DNA of 64,000 nt from Benincasa hispida (Eukaryota; Streptophyta; Magnoliopsida; Cucurbitales; Cucurbitaceae): assembly GCF_009727055.1 (NCBI RefSeq), contig NC_052349.1, positions 31,825,997-31,889,996 on the forward strand, given 5' to 3'. Under the pieces are notes generated by a model that was not told the DNA's origin, did not search any database, and saw only the letters and a list, made by a program, of their open reading frames with translations. This document shows, piece after piece, positions 35,464 through 48,827 of the stretch (the first letter of the stretch is position 1; each line of letters begins with the position of its first letter). The position numbers and the translations under genes are program-made.

Positions 35464-35557
35464 GTTCCTAAGGAAGCAATCCTGATTTCACCCCATAAAG
35501 AGGTTCCATGACATCCTTTACCCATTTCACCTCCAACTGATTGAATATCACCAGAGC

Positions 35558-38500
35558 TTACACATACCTGATAAGCTCAACAGCAAATTTTCCCTTTTTT
35601 GTTGAATTTATTTCTCCAATCTGAATATGAGGAAAATAACCAGAAGTTAGAAATGCTAAGCTCAAGAATTTACAAACTCAGTGCCACTAGTTTTGGTTTC
35701 AATTCAATTGGAAAAGCTCAGCTCACCTTTAGTCTCCCTTTTCCACTAACAGAAACAATATCACCAGTCTTCAAAATGGTTCCATTTTTTGTAATTGGCG
35801 TCCAATTGACACGAACATCCCCACTACTGCTCATGTAACAATTTCAGGTTCATACACTTTCACAAAAGAAATAGAAGATAAGGCATAGCAACATCTTATT
35901 TCCCAGAAACTTTAAGAAAGTTGTCAATTTATCATTCATCATCATATGAAGGCACAATTTAACCATCTACAAATACTACAGACGATGTCTAAAGTTTCAG
36001 ATTAGTTAAGTTCAAACAGGCAAATCAGCAAAAGATATAAGCAAACCTACATTAAAGTTTGTCATGTATCACCCAATTAATGTAATCTCAAATGCTTTCT
36101 TTGGTTTCGAGCAAAAGGTGTACACTTTTGGGTTAAGTCAGCTCCATTCCACTAGTAAAAATGGGGAATAGAAGAGAAGCACTATTGCGTAGAAGTCAAC
36201 ATAAAAAGTATGTTATAAAATTATACATTTTCTCTTTAGGGATTGCAACTTAGACAAGAGTTCTGCAAATTGTCCATTTGAAAAGTTTAATCCTTCTTAT
36301 ATAATGGTTGACACTTCCAAGAAAAATGGAACTCTGAAGGAACAATGTTACTGTTTTTGTTCAATATGGTACAAAAATAGATAATTGACTCATTCCATAC
36401 TAACATTAATTGTGTGAAATAAATATGATAGTAGAAGACTGGAAGCAACTTTACCTGATTAAATCCACCAGTTTAGATCGAGAAATCTTGAATCCAGCAC
36501 TTGCTAGAGCATCCACCCTAAGAGATGCCTCAATGGTTTTAAATGTCTTAGTCCTGCAAATGAAATAAGAAAACACTACATTAAAATAATCATGGAAACC
36601 AATATCAAAATTTACCGGTATAAATTCATACTTAGGTGGTTCATAATCAAGAGCTGTCAATGGAATCCTCGTACAAGAAACTGTGACATTGCCAACCTGA
36701 AATTAAAAATGACATAACAAATAAAGAGATCGGTGAAGAAAATTTTCAAAGAGTTTTATTATCTATTCGGCCATGCAGGCCTCACCAATAGATATCTTAA
36801 TTTGTTTAATACACACAAGAAAACGAAGTCCATAAAGAGGCATGGAGGCAAGCAAAGGACCAAATCTCCGGTAAAACATTTTTTCATTCACATATTAATT
36901 TATGTAACGTCATGTAGAAGGAACCACCCAAGATAATGACACTACCTTGCGCAGTGATGATGCCAGGAAGTCAACAAGTTCTGGAACAACGACTACTTGA
37001 GCTCCCTTTTCTTCCTGAAAAAAAGGTAACACTGATCAAACTTTTGTTACTGAGGGGAAAGAGAGAGAGGGAGAGAGAGAGAGAGAGAGACTGGCCATGA
37101 TAGCCATGTGGAAATTTTTTTATCGAAAACCTACAAATTTTACACAAAGCTACTTCTGGAAATAGACAAGGCATGGAATTTGCCGTTGTAGCATTTATCT
37201 AAACTGAATCTTTTTCATAAATTTTGTTCCACGTGAAATGACTGAAAAAATAAAATTAATATATTCACATTTCTGATCAAACTTTTGGACTCTATCAGTA
37301 GGCGCCAAGAGCATGATAACCCAAAACACAACTTTTACCATCAGTTTTTGGGATTTGTCAGAGAAATTTATACTTTCTCAAAATAAAACCAACCCACAGA
37401 TGACCAAAGTGTAATGCGTTTATAATACTTCATGAGTCACAAGTTCAAACAATTATTATAAGATAACAAATCATTAGAAAGAAACCATCAATAGCAATGG
37501 ACATGAAGCATCAAATGTGCAGTAAGAATGAGAACAAAATAGTTGTAATTATACTTAATACTGAATATAATGATACCTGGAGTATGATATCACCAAGCTT
37601 TTCCCTAGCAATCCCTGTTCCAAGAATTGCTCCAAGGAAGTCCCCATGTGAGCAAGGGTGAAACATAAAATTTCCTGTGATACTAGGACAAAAATAAAAA
37701 TAAAAATAAAATAAAAATAAAAATAAAAAACCCTTCAAAAAGAAGTAGAACAAAATAGTAATTGATTTTACCGCTCAAATATATGGACAAAAGTGAAGGA
37801 TTAAAGAACGATACCTCAATGCTGAAACTATGTCTGGATCACTCAGTAGTTCATCTGCATGCCCAACAGAAATCCGGCAGCGCTCTGCCTAAAGATTTTG
37901 GCAACTTGAAAGACGTGTGGTGTCAGCAATATATCTTAGATTCATAAACCCAATCCCCAATTGAAGAAAACAAGCAAAACTTCTATATTTTCACCTCTGG
38001 GTATCCTCCCTGAGCTATTGCTTTCACGTCAGCTAGTTTTTGTAAAGCTAGTATTGACTCTTTCACCACAGGTGGGGTGAGAAAATTTGTATGGAGAACT
38101 ACTCGTCTTGATAGTGAACGTTTGGCCTAGATGAAACCAAAAGGAGTGAAGAACAAGAATCATCCCTCACAAGTCACAACCAAGAGACAAAGGGGTTACT
38201 ATATTGATGTTTCTTATACAAATTTCATCAAAATGGAAGGGGAAGAAAAAGGACTAGCTTTTTCCCTTCAAATCTATAGAAATTTGTGGAGTCGTGCTTA
38301 TTCAGTCTTCACAGCATGATTAAAGAAGGCAAGGAAAAAGAAAATATAGTGCAACAAGATTGTTAAAGCTCTAGTCTTGGATACTAACATGTCATTAAAA
38401 GTTTATCAGGATTCAATACCATCACAAGAATATGTTTCACGTCGACAATGACACCTTTATCTCCAACTCCATTGAGTAAAACATCAATATCTCCCTTTAC

Positions 38501-39790
38501 AGCTTGCACTAATTGGCATATTCCTGAAATGGCATTTGGACGATTATTAGCATGCAAATATTGAATTGTATAAGTAAAAATACTTGGGTTAACATTCAGG
38601 ATTAGAAGAAGCACTTAGTCTTTTCCTTTATCCCATGTTTTCATTTTTAGAGTTACAATGCAAGTGACAAAAATTAAGAATTTGATAGATGTAGGAGACA
38701 GTCTGGTGGATACATAGTTTAAGAGGAAGTACTTCTTTCCAAACCAAGGTTATTTTACTCAAAATTTATTATGCTTATCTGCAAGTTCAACATATAATTC
38801 TCCTTTACTGATATTTGAGTTATCGAATGCCCCACATGGGCTTCAACAGACAACAGGGACATTAAGTTACTAAGTTCTCAACCAGAAGGTGGAGGCCTGA
38901 AACCCAATAGGCACCCTTTAGGAACACCTGCAAGCTTAATATTAAGCTAAAAATCTCTTTCACAATTGAATGACATCATCAAAAGGAAAACCATAACTGC
39001 ACAAGCGAAATGCTACAGCCACTTCATACAGTAGGAAACAATGTGCTAAACGTTCTAATTTACACACTTTTTAAGAAAGCATTTTTCTTAAAACATAGTG
39101 CTAAATTACCATAAAGTGATTGCCGGTAAATCACTTTTTTGGATTATCAACTTTAAAAAAATGATTTTAAACCAATATGATTATTAAAAAATGATGTAGT
39201 ATAACTTACGAAACAAACTAGATTTTAAGGAAAGCATTTTTTGCCCACCAAAAACACTTAGAAAGCTAATCTGAACACGCCCTAAATCATCCATCATCCT
39301 CTCTCAACTAAATACTCCTCGGGCTTATCTCCTCAATTAGCCACCATCCTTTCTATAGAAACAATCACGGTTACAGTCACCCTTTATGTCATTCATTTAA
39401 AATGGAATTAAACTCATTATAGACAAGTCCAGAAACGGAAGATTAATTCTAATCGGTACCCAATACAAATCGCAAAATCGCCTGAACTAAGTGTTCGATT
39501 ATTTTGATCTTAGCAAGCAATCACGATGCAATTAAAGGATAAACCGCCCACCAAACAGTAACAATTCATATTTTTCTATAACATTGAGAGGGTTTTGCAT
39601 TGCTCAAGAACAAGGAATGGTGAAGAAGCGAATCGAAACCTGAGGACCCCAGAGGAGAAGAGGGAGAAGAGGGAAAGCGGGCCTCGTGGAAGGAGAGCTT
39701 ATTGAGATTGACAGCAAGGGGACTTCGGAAACTCGAAGATTGAGCTGCTCTTCTTAGACTCCACCGAGCTCCAATGCTCGTTGCGGCCAT
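35558..39790 (-). CDS. Chloroplast-targeted S4-domain RNA-binding protein (YlmH / PSII-S4 family)
   Basis: Ten exons on the minus strand with GT-AG borders join in frame to 319 codons: 39640-39790, 38420-38523, 37995-38126, 37815-37888, 37577-37682, 36946-37014, 36632-36696, 36455-36553, 35727-35823 and 35558-35620. The start is MAATSIGARWSLRRAAQSSS, a Ser/Arg-rich, acid-poor leader typical of a plastid transit peptide. The middle has VVLHTNFLTPPVVKES, QGGYPEAERCRI, CSHGDFLGAILGTGI and VVVPELVDFL. The S4 RNA-binding domain occupies about residues 235-305, with ALASAGFKISRSKLVDLI and VSVSGKGRLKIGEI. The closest relative I know is Arabidopsis At1g53120 (TIGR 'photosystem II S4 domain protein'). 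Relatives in bacteria (YlmH) bind ribosomal or ribosome-associated RNA; the exact plant role is less clear. All frames are open and all splice sites canonical, so it looks functional. An upstream in-frame ATG at 39886 exists, but the transit peptide fits the downstream start better. Confidence 0.9.
37060..37091. repeat. GA microsatellite in an intron of the S4-domain gene
   Basis: About 30 bases of GA with two GGGA interruptions lie in the intron between the fifth and sixth exons, some 45 bases upstream of the sixth exon's acceptor. It is likely length-variable and could serve as a marker. Confidence 0.8.
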
Positions 39791-42700
39791 GGCTAGTGCA
39801 AGTGCTAGTGCGTAAGCGTTCCAAACTTTATGGTTAGTGCTTATACTTTGAATTTTATATATATTGTTCTTTTTATCCTCTTTCAATCACATTTTATATT
39901 TAAACGTCGACTATAAAAACTATAAGTGTGGCTGGACGGCCAAGCTCAAGCATGGAGTAGATTAGGTTGAGTGGTTCGTGACTCTCTTGAATCTTTCATG
40001 TGTATCGGTTTTGGAACTTTATTAATGGTCTATCAAATTGTCGGAAGCTCAATCTATTAATGAGGGGTTTAAGAAATTTTCCTTCGCCTTTCCTACCATA
40101 TTGAGATCAAATATGATGCTAGGTTGGTGGTTAATCGATTAATAATTGCTATGAGAACTTCGAATAGTTGAACAATATTATTGATGAGATCGTTGTTTTG
40201 GTGAAGCATATAGATATTTTCTCCTTTTCATTCTGCTCGAAATCAAATTGCTCACTACATAGCTCATTTCACTGCAGATTTTGAGAACTATTTTGGTTTG
40301 TTTGTTTCTTCCAATTTGGAAGATGTGAGAAATTTATGGATTTTTTAGGTTCACCGAGTTTAACGAGTATGTATTTGACAGACAACCCGAATTCTGTTTT
40401 TGAAAACTGTTTTCGGATTATGTGATCCAAAAAATGTAAATTCTGAAAACAACATTTTTATATTTCATTGTATCCAGAATTTGAATTTTAAAATTTTAAA
40501 TGCAAAATTATATTAAATAAAGATTAAAAAAACACTTAGAAATATAGTATGTCAGGTTATAAACTCAATTCAATTTTTTAAGAATATTAAAACATGTGTT
40601 ATGTAATTGTTATAAATTAGATTAAATTCCAAATTCGGTCTCTATAGTTTGGATACAGTTAAAAGTGTTTTTATCAAACTGCAAGAGTAAATTCTAATTA
40701 TAATACATAAAACCTCTAAGGACAAAAGTTTCAATTTATCCTATACATTACATGACATTAAAAAATAATAATTATACAATTTTTTAACATAAAACCATAT
40801 TCATAAATAGATTATTATTAGTTTATTGTCAACTAATATTTAGTAGATAACTACAACTAGTTTGCAATTTTTTAAATTATAATTCAATTTCTTAATTATG
40901 CTACCTAACACATATATGAAAATATGAAATACAACTCTGTTTTCATTTAGTTCATTGTTTTCAATTTTATGTTATCAGATTCTCTACCAAACAGACACTT
41001 ATTTTTCTTATTAGTTGGTGGATTAAAGAGATTTGTTCAGCTGGGTACCGTCTACTTCTTTGGAGCTTTAATGAATATATACCAAAATTAGTTTAAAGTA
41101 GAGAGATTAAAATGGATTATAAAGATAATTTTGTCATCTCCAATGATAAAATGATATAAATTTGGTTTTTTTAAATGAAATATTCTATGAACATCATGTT
41201 TTATCTTGGAAGGAAACTATTTTGGATTAAATTGTTTATTATTCTTGTGGTGAAACTCATTTACAAACTATCATTACCAAGTATCGCGAGTGTCATGCTT
41301 CAACTGTTTGTGACAAAAGAAACTTAAAATTTTAAATTTAAAAAAAAAAATGTTAAATGACGTATAGATTGATTACGAAGTTAAAATTTAAATCCTGGAA
41401 AAGGCCCAAACACGAGACCTGAGCCCATGGGCTCCAAAACGAATGCACGTCAATTGAGCCCCTATTGTGGTCTATCCCATCAACAAGAATTTATTATTAG
41501 GTTATCAAGAGAAATGGTAAATTTTAAACTTTCATTTAGAAAAATGATAAAAAAAAAATTTTAATTATAAAAAAAAAAAAAAAAAATTATATAATAGAAA
41601 ATACTAATTAGTAAACGACAAAACTACCATAAAACAACAAAATTAAATACAAACGAGAAGGCAAAGATACATTGTTTAAAAAACAACTTGAATACCACAA
41701 GTACATTCTACCTAAACATTCTATAACCACAAATATACACGATCTAAACATTCCATAAGCAAAAATTAAAAATCACCAAATATGATCCTTATCGCTTCCG
41801 GTTACCTATAGAACGCGTGTATAAAAGAGAAGATGACAACCAAGTGGTGGGGGTCATTAGAAACTTATGGATGTCCACAACGATGAACTTCCCTCAATGT
41901 GAGAAATATCAAAGTTGATTGTACCAGTGAAGTTGTTAATGCCAAATAAATATTTGAATGAATTGCAACTGTAGGACGATATGACTATTGAAAATATGAC
42001 TGCATTTGACACCAAACCAGTTGTATGGAGTTTCATCACATTCATTCTATGTGACCATCTTACTCATAGAATCTTTGAAAGTCAACGGCCCAACTTTAAA
42101 CACTATCAATCTCATAACGTCATTGTTGAAAATGATGTTCAAAGTAGAAACAAAAGCAAAAAACATGTGTGCAAATGAAAAAGGTCGGTGACCTAGCGAG
42201 GGTGGTCGTCAAAAGTTAGCCAAGATGATCGAATTCAAGAAAATGTTGTTAAACCAATGATCACAAACACGAGATTGATAAAGAGAAAAAGTGATTTTGG
42301 TGGTGGCTAAGTGAAAAAAGATGAATAAGATGAGATTTCAATTTTTTTTATTATATTTTAATAATAACGATGATGATGATGATGATGTTGATATTAATAA
42401 TAATTATAAATTGAACAATATATATATAACACACATGTTTCAAATATTTAAACTTTAATTTCCATTTATATGTTTTTTTTTAGGTCCAACAAGCCATTTT
42501 TATGCATTTCTATATGAAAAATTGAAAACATCGAAAATATGGGGAAAAAAAATCAAATTAATGTGATAACAATATTTATAAAATAATGAACAAAAATATT
42601 TTCATACAATTAAATTTGTAGCAGGCATTTAAACAAATCGAAAGTTAGTTAAATAAAATCAAATTTGATAATAAAAGATAAATTTAAATATAAATTGTAG

Positions 42701-45024
42701 AGAAAAATCAGAAAGTGAGCTCGTTTATTTATAATTACATAGTATTCATAATTCCATTTTCATTTAAGTTGTATTCATAATTCTGTTTTTATTTAAGTTT
42801 CAACAATTACACTGTATTTATAACTTCATCAACCACAAAACCTACGAAACGAGCCTAAGTCGTTGTAGAAACATAGCAAAAATAACAAGAATGCAAAATG
42901 CAAAAGTGAATATGCATTTGTTTGTCAAAAAGACAAATTAATGGTATAATAATATAATAAAATGATAATGAATAAAAGGTGATTAGAAAAATACAAAAAA
43001 AAAAATGCTAAAATTTAAATGAAATATACAGTTTGTTAGATAATAATACGTATAAAATATTAAGTAAAATCCTAATCATAATAAAAGATTTTAGTTCGAA
43101 TTTAAAATAATAAAAAAATAAAATAATGTAAAATCTAAAGATATATTATAAATAAAAATCAAGATGGTAATAAACAGATTAAAGATTGATTAATTATGAA
43201 TATTTTTCGAAAATTGGTTAAATCAAATCAAAACATATATGAAACCTCAAATTCCAATTTTAAAATGGGAGAAAAATTCGGCATTTTTATCTCTTGAATA
43301 TGTTAGGTTGAAGACTCATAACCGACCAAATTTATGCACGGTATAACAATTACACAGTACTCGAAAAACTGCTAATCAACCATACCAGGGGGCAATTTGG
43401 GGATTAAAAAAATATATGTCATGTGCGCAACACGCTTTTGTGAAAAATATTATTATTTCCATTTTTTTGCAAAAATCAAAAGACAACTCTCGATTTTGCT
43501 ATTTTCTCCCTTTTTTTTATTAGGATTTAGCATTTCGTTATATTGCAAATTTGGTTGTTTTATTTCTAAAGCATCAATTCCTCCCAATTTTGAAAGTGAT
43601 ATTTAGTGTGTAAATGTAAGGTTTTGTTGGATAACAATTTTGTTTTATTTTTTTAATTCTGAATTTTTTTTATCATATTTATGAATCACTTGAGTTCTTC
43701 ATATAAATTTAAAAATAAATGTAATTTGAAAAAAAAAAATAGTTTTTAAAATTTAGTGTTTGGTTTTTGAAAGAAACACAATGAAGTAAATCAACATAAT
43801 CAAATAGATCAATTTCATAAAATAGGGATGAACTAACTAAAAATTCAAATGGAACATAAAAGCGAAGTATAATTTAAATAAAACAGTTATGAGGTAACAT
43901 ATGCAAAATTAATACATAATATTTTTGGGTATTTTCAATTTTGTCGATTAGAGAAAGTTGTCGATTTGACATTTATATAATAAAAAATCTTAATTAGATC
44001 GTTGGAAAAAAAATATTAATAAAAAGTTGATATAGATATATCATTAAAAAAAAAACGTATGTATTGATATATTTTGACATTATTTTTAAGACATTTTATT
44101 GAATGATCGTGTAACTTTATGTTAAAGAATATGAGATATTAATTAAATTGAGAAACTACGAAATCCGTGGTTCGAATCTCTTTACCTACAATTATATAAA
44201 AATACACAAGATAGTAATTACAAGAAAAGAAAATTCTAATATGAAGAAACTAATTTCTCCAACATAATTCAACCTAATTCTCAATTATTGAACTAAAAAC
44301 GAGACTTACCTAACAATTTAACCAGATTTACGTATATCATGTGTATATTGTATAAGCCAAATTGAAAGTTTTAATAAACTATCTCATTTTAACTCTTAGT
44401 TTGTTCCTTGTATTAAAGGTTTTGTTTTAATTTCTTAATTTTTAAGTTTATTTAATCTTAAAATTTCAAATATATTCATCTTAGTTTCAAAACTCCTAAG
44501 AGACCACCATTTAGAATTATTTTTCTACTAATGTCCACTTGCTTAAATGTTGGTTTTCAATCTATATAATTTGAAATCTATACTTAACTACTAGTACACA
44601 TTCTCGAAACTATTTCATCAATGTGCTAAAACCAAAGTAAAGGAAAATACTAGAATAACATTCACGACGTAATTTTTTTAAATAAAATTTAAAATATTGG
44701 TTAGAATATCATTTTACTCCTTGTACTTTGAAGTTTGTTTTAATTTAGTCCTTATACCTTTTAAACATCAATTACTAGTCCTTAAACTTTCAATCAAATC
44801 TTAAATTTAGTCCTTAATATTAGTTTATTATTGATTTTTTTCAAAAACTTTTTATTATCTATTAGCATTTTTGCTTTAAATTTTAGAAATATGTTCATCA
44901 TTGTATTTTATTGCATGAATATCAATATCATTGTGGAATTAAATTCAATAAAATTAATTTCATATGATAAAATTTAAGATGTATTGAAAATACAAAAACT
45001 AAAAATCAGCATTAAAAAATATAA
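39791..45024. other. AT-rich intergenic DNA upstream of the S4-domain gene
   Basis: The first few hundred bases after 39790 must hold the promoter and 5' leader of the minus-strand S4-domain gene, but no single core element stands out. Beyond that I find no coding region; the short frames present are composition effects. At 40365-41005 the ends GTATTTGACAGACAACC and CTACCAAACAGACACTT suggest an old MITE without clear borders. A GATGATGATGATGATG microsatellite lies at 42369. Confidence 0.5.
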
Positions 45025-45606
45025 GTAGGGTGTTCAAAAAATTCGATGACTCGAAAAAATATTAACCCAACCTAACCCGTGTGACTTAGGTTGGGTTGGG
45101 TTGGATTCGAATAAATGAAAATTTTATGGGTTGAGTTGGTTCACGAATTTACCTAATATAATCCAAACCAATCTCAATTTATCATTAACTTTAAAATATA
45201 TTTTTTAATTACTTATACAAAATTATTTTTATATATTGATTTTAATTTTATTTAATTCCAATTTTTTTTTAATAATTTATTCTTCAACAACTATTAAAAA
45301 TAGTTTCTTTGTACTATAAAAAGAAAATTTTCACTATATAAATTGAAATTGAGTTATTAATCTTAATTAAATATATGAAAATAATTAAATTAGATTTTTA
45401 CATATTAACATTTTGTTTTTTTTAGAACAAAATTTTAAATAAAAATGACTCGATTAACCCGAACCAATCCAACCCAAATATTTTTAAGTTGGGTTGGGTT
45501 CATTTTTTAATAAGTGTTATTTGGGTTGAAAAAATTTACAATCCAAACAATTGAATTGGGTCTAAAAAAATCTTTCACCCAACTCAACTCTACTATCAAT
45601 ACCCAT
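45025..45606. mobile_element. hAT-like MITE with GGTTGGGTTGGGTT tracts
   Basis: It begins TAGGGTGTTCAAAAAATTCG and ends ATCAATACCCATA, whose reverse complement TATGGGTATTGAT resembles the start. Inside, GACTTAGGTTGGGTTGGGTT on the left and AAGTTGGGTTGGGTTCAT plus ACCCAACTCAACTC on the right follow the layout of plant hAT MITEs. The target duplication is too decayed to be sure. There is no coding region. Confidence 0.6.
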
Positions 45607-45696
45607 AAAAATCGAATAACTTAAAATATTGGAACCAAAATCGTAAATTAAAATATTATAGGACCCACACAAATAAATAAATAAAAACATTGAAGT

Positions 45697-45940
45697 TCTA
45701 CCGGCAGATGCGCAGTAAAAGGGCGGCCATTAAACACCCGGCGGGGCCCAACTGTTTCCAATGGTTCACATGCGTCCCGCTTTAAATCTAACGGCGTATA
45801 AAGCTCCACGTTATGAAATAGTAGTTAAGATCATGCGGTCAGTAATTACGTGAGTGTTCGTGTCAGCACCTGATTCGATCTCTGGGTTTCCCTTTTTCTC
45901 ACCACCCAATGAAGATGTCATTAATGACGTTGTAAAAGAA
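45697..45940. promoter_or_regulatory. Isolated GC-rich island with promoter-like words
   Basis: In a very AT-rich neighbourhood this 240-base stretch contains GGCGGGGCCCAACT (a GGGCCC site of the type bound by TCP factors), CCACGTTA, TTACGTGAGTG, ATGACGTTG and a TATA-like GTATAAAG at 45796-45803 for the plus strand. After it comes pyrimidine-rich TCTCTGGGTTTCCCTTTTTC, which resembles a 5' leader. I recognise no coding region downstream before the MITE at 46186, so it may be a displaced or orphan promoter or a transposon piece. Confidence 0.35.
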
Positions 45941-46185
45941 AAAATAAATAAATGACATGATTAATTTATTTATTTTTAATTTCCTTCTTCAACAGGTGTG
46001 TTTTGATAGAATCCTATGCATTAGTGTTGGTACAATCACACAAACAAAAAAACATGTGTGTTTATTTTTTTTAAGCTAATTGAATATTCTAATATTTAAT
46101 TTCTTTAAAAGTTATTATATTCTAATTTATTTAAGTCTAAAGAAATTAAAATAAGTATTAAGAATAGTTAAAATATTTAGTCACC

Positions 46186-46492
46186 AAGACTAGATTTTGA
46201 TAACCATTTCGTTTTTTATTTTTGGTTTTTTTAAAAATTAAGTCTATTTCCTCCCATTACTTATATTGATTTACATCTTTTTTTAAGTAAAATGGTTGAA
46301 TTCTCAACCAAATTCAAAAAACAAAACAAGTTTTTGAAAAGCCATTTTTTTTTATTTTTCAAATTTTGGTTTGATTTTTTAAATAATTAGTAAAAAGATA
46401 ACGAGGAATAAATCTGACGGTGGAAATAGTGTCTATAATTTAATTTTTTTTAAAAAAATAAATAAAATGGTTACTAAACGGTGTCTTAGAGT
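46186..46492. mobile_element. Probable MITE (about 300 bp)
   Basis: The left end TTTTGATAACCATTTCG and the reverse complement of the right end, CACCGTTTAGTAACCATTT, form an imperfect inverted pair sharing TAACCATTT. The interior is AT-rich with TTTTTGGTTTTTT. This resembles a common dicot MITE type, but a target duplication could not be set. Confidence 0.45.
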
Positions 46493-46621
46493 TTGACACC
46501 TGTTTTTTTATAATAAAATTCCAGCTTAAAATTTTTGTTTCAAATTATAAAAAATACCCATATACTTTGTACTTTATGTTAAAAATACCCTTGAATTATC
46601 AAAAGTTTTAAAATATCCTTA

Positions 46622-47700
46622 GCAGCCATTTGGATTAAGATTTTGTAGATGCCTAGAAATAAATGATGTCTGAAAATAAGATGTCTGAGAATAAAAAATG
46701 ATTGTATTTGATTATGTATGAGAATGAGAATATGATGTGTTATATTATTTTATGCCATTATAAAGTATAACACGAATAAAATTTAATTTCAATAATTAAT
46801 TTTCGTTTCTTAATTTACTTTTATTACATTAGGTTACTAAATCAATTTTAAGCCATTACAATTTAACTAAATTTATTCACTCACTTCTAGTTTAAAATAT
46901 CTATTATCAATTAAAAATTTTTTATTGCACATTTATATTATCAATTTTTATTAAAAACATATTGATAATTAATTTAAATATCTATTTTCTTTTTTTTCTT
47001 CTGTAGTTTTGTTAATTGAAGAGTTAATTAACTAATTGTTTAATATTAATTATAAATTATATATATATATATACACACACAAAAGAAGTTAATATAAACT
47101 AATTGGTTTTAAATGATCAAACAATTTTAATTTTTTTTTTTAAAAAAAAACTATGATTATGATTAAAACTAAAAGTACAAGTATACAAGATTGTTTAATA
47201 AAAAAAATTAACTTATTTTATTATTAGTTAATTAATTAATATTTTTTTAAAGATTAATTAATAATTTATGATGTTAATATATATTACCAATAAAAAGGGA
47301 TTTAAGCAAATATAATTATAGTTATTGATTTTTTTTTTAAACAAAAAATTAAGGTTTTTCATATTAATTCATAATAATAGAATAAATTATTACATTAACA
47401 TTATTATTAATAAAATTAATTATACATATCAATTATAAATTTAATTTAAACATATTTATAAAAATTAAATATATTAACCACTAGCAACAGAGAAAAAAAC
47501 AAATAAAATGGAAAGATAAAAAGTAAGAGAAATGGAGAAAACTCATCTATTTGAGTGGTTATAGAAAACCTCCATAGATGAAAATATGAAATGTCTTGGA
47601 ATAAGATATTATCATTCACAATGTTAAAAACTTATACCAAACATGGTGATAAAATATCATTTTTCATTCCACCTCTTATTCCCATGAACCAAACGGGTCA
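46622..47700. mobile_element. PIF/Harbinger-like MITE, short copy (1079 bp)
   Basis: It begins GCAGCCATTTGGATTAAGAT, ends CATGAACCAAACGGGTCA, and TTA stands on both sides (46619-46621 and 47701-47703). The whole length follows the outer parts of 24611-27783, including GATGCCTAGAAATAAA, CAATAATTAATTTTCGTT and TCATAGATG-type words near the right end. There is no coding region. At the place where the long copy has 2.1 kb of satellite and purine tract, this copy has only TTTAATTTTTTTTTTTAAAA. Confidence 0.82.
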
Positions 47701-47703
47701 TTA

Positions 47704-48824
47704 AACTTTTTAAAAAAAAAAGTTAAAAAATACTCTTATTGTTAGTTTCAAATGGAAAATGTTAGAGTTTTGTTTAAAAAATATCTCATATTTTCAAAAG
47801 TTTCAAAATTACCCTTCAACTTAAAAAAATACAAAAAAAAATGTATTAGTATATGAACAAAAGCTTTTAATACTTCATTGCAAGAATGTTTTTTTAAAAA
47901 AAAAAATTAAAAAATACGTCTATTGTTAGTATGATGATCAATTTGTTTAAAATTTTATTGAGTTCGAAAAGAACCCATTTTAAAACAATTTTTCTAATTC
48001 TTACTCTAATTTTCTCAACAACTAAAATAAAAAATAAATCTTTAAGTTAAAATATAAAATCTAACAAAATTCCAAAATCAAAATGATCTCCCCTTAAAAC
48101 ATACCAAACGGAAAATAGTTAAATGAAAAAATTTATTTGACTATTGGCACACACTCAACTACAAACTTACAACTTTGTTAAACATTTAAGTCTTAAAATC
48201 CTTTGGTGCTTTCATTATTCTCCTTCTTTTTATTATAGTCCTTTTACCTTAAAAGAAGTGTGCATTTTTGTTTATTTATTATTTTTTAGATAAACAAATG
48301 TCAAATAGTTAACAAAAAGGGGAGTAAAGAGGTATTGAAGAAGAGATGGGTGAAAAAAAGAGGGAAAATGGAGAAGTAAGACGGTATTTTTGACATTAAA
48401 CACTATTGATATCTATGATGATTGTGTATATATTAACATGATGATTGTGTGCATGAACCTTGTTGACTGAAAGTAAGTTTTGACATTATGTGGGTTGGTA
48501 TTGGGAGACAAAATATTATATTAATTACACCTTTTAAAAGAATATTTTTTTTTTTTAAAAAAAAAACCTAAATAGATATTTTCAAAATTTAGAGATAAAA
48601 ATGGAATACACTTAAAAGATCAACTAATAGGGTATTTAATCATTTTGATAATTCAGAAAATCTTGTCAAGTAAAATCACCTAACCTTTACATGTCATCAA
48701 TCGTAAATTTATATTTCAGAAAAGAACAACACACCGATGTGGTGCTTACCACAAACATTCCAATGTTAAATTAGTTTTCAGCAGAAGGGTTAGAGCAAGC
48801 TTTTAGGAAAGAAAATTAACTTAC
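47704..48824. other. Non-coding AT-rich intergenic DNA
   Basis: Poly-A and poly-T runs and simple AT-rich sequence fill this stretch. I see no gene and no clear repeat border. Confidence 0.6.
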
Positions 48825-48827
48825 TTA

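Larger units (their letters stand above)
34254..35557. other. Intergenic space between two convergent genes
   Basis: The two host genes end facing each other, and this 1.3 kb holds both 3' flanks. A probable polyadenylation signal of the minus-strand gene lies at 35458-35463, and a possible MITE lies at 34715-35075. I see no gene. Confidence 0.6.

Noticed and set aside
39819..39886. Upstream start for the S4-domain gene
   Set aside because: The frame is open, but the added residues are Lys/Asn-rich and do not look like part of a transit peptide; the start at 39790 fits the family better.
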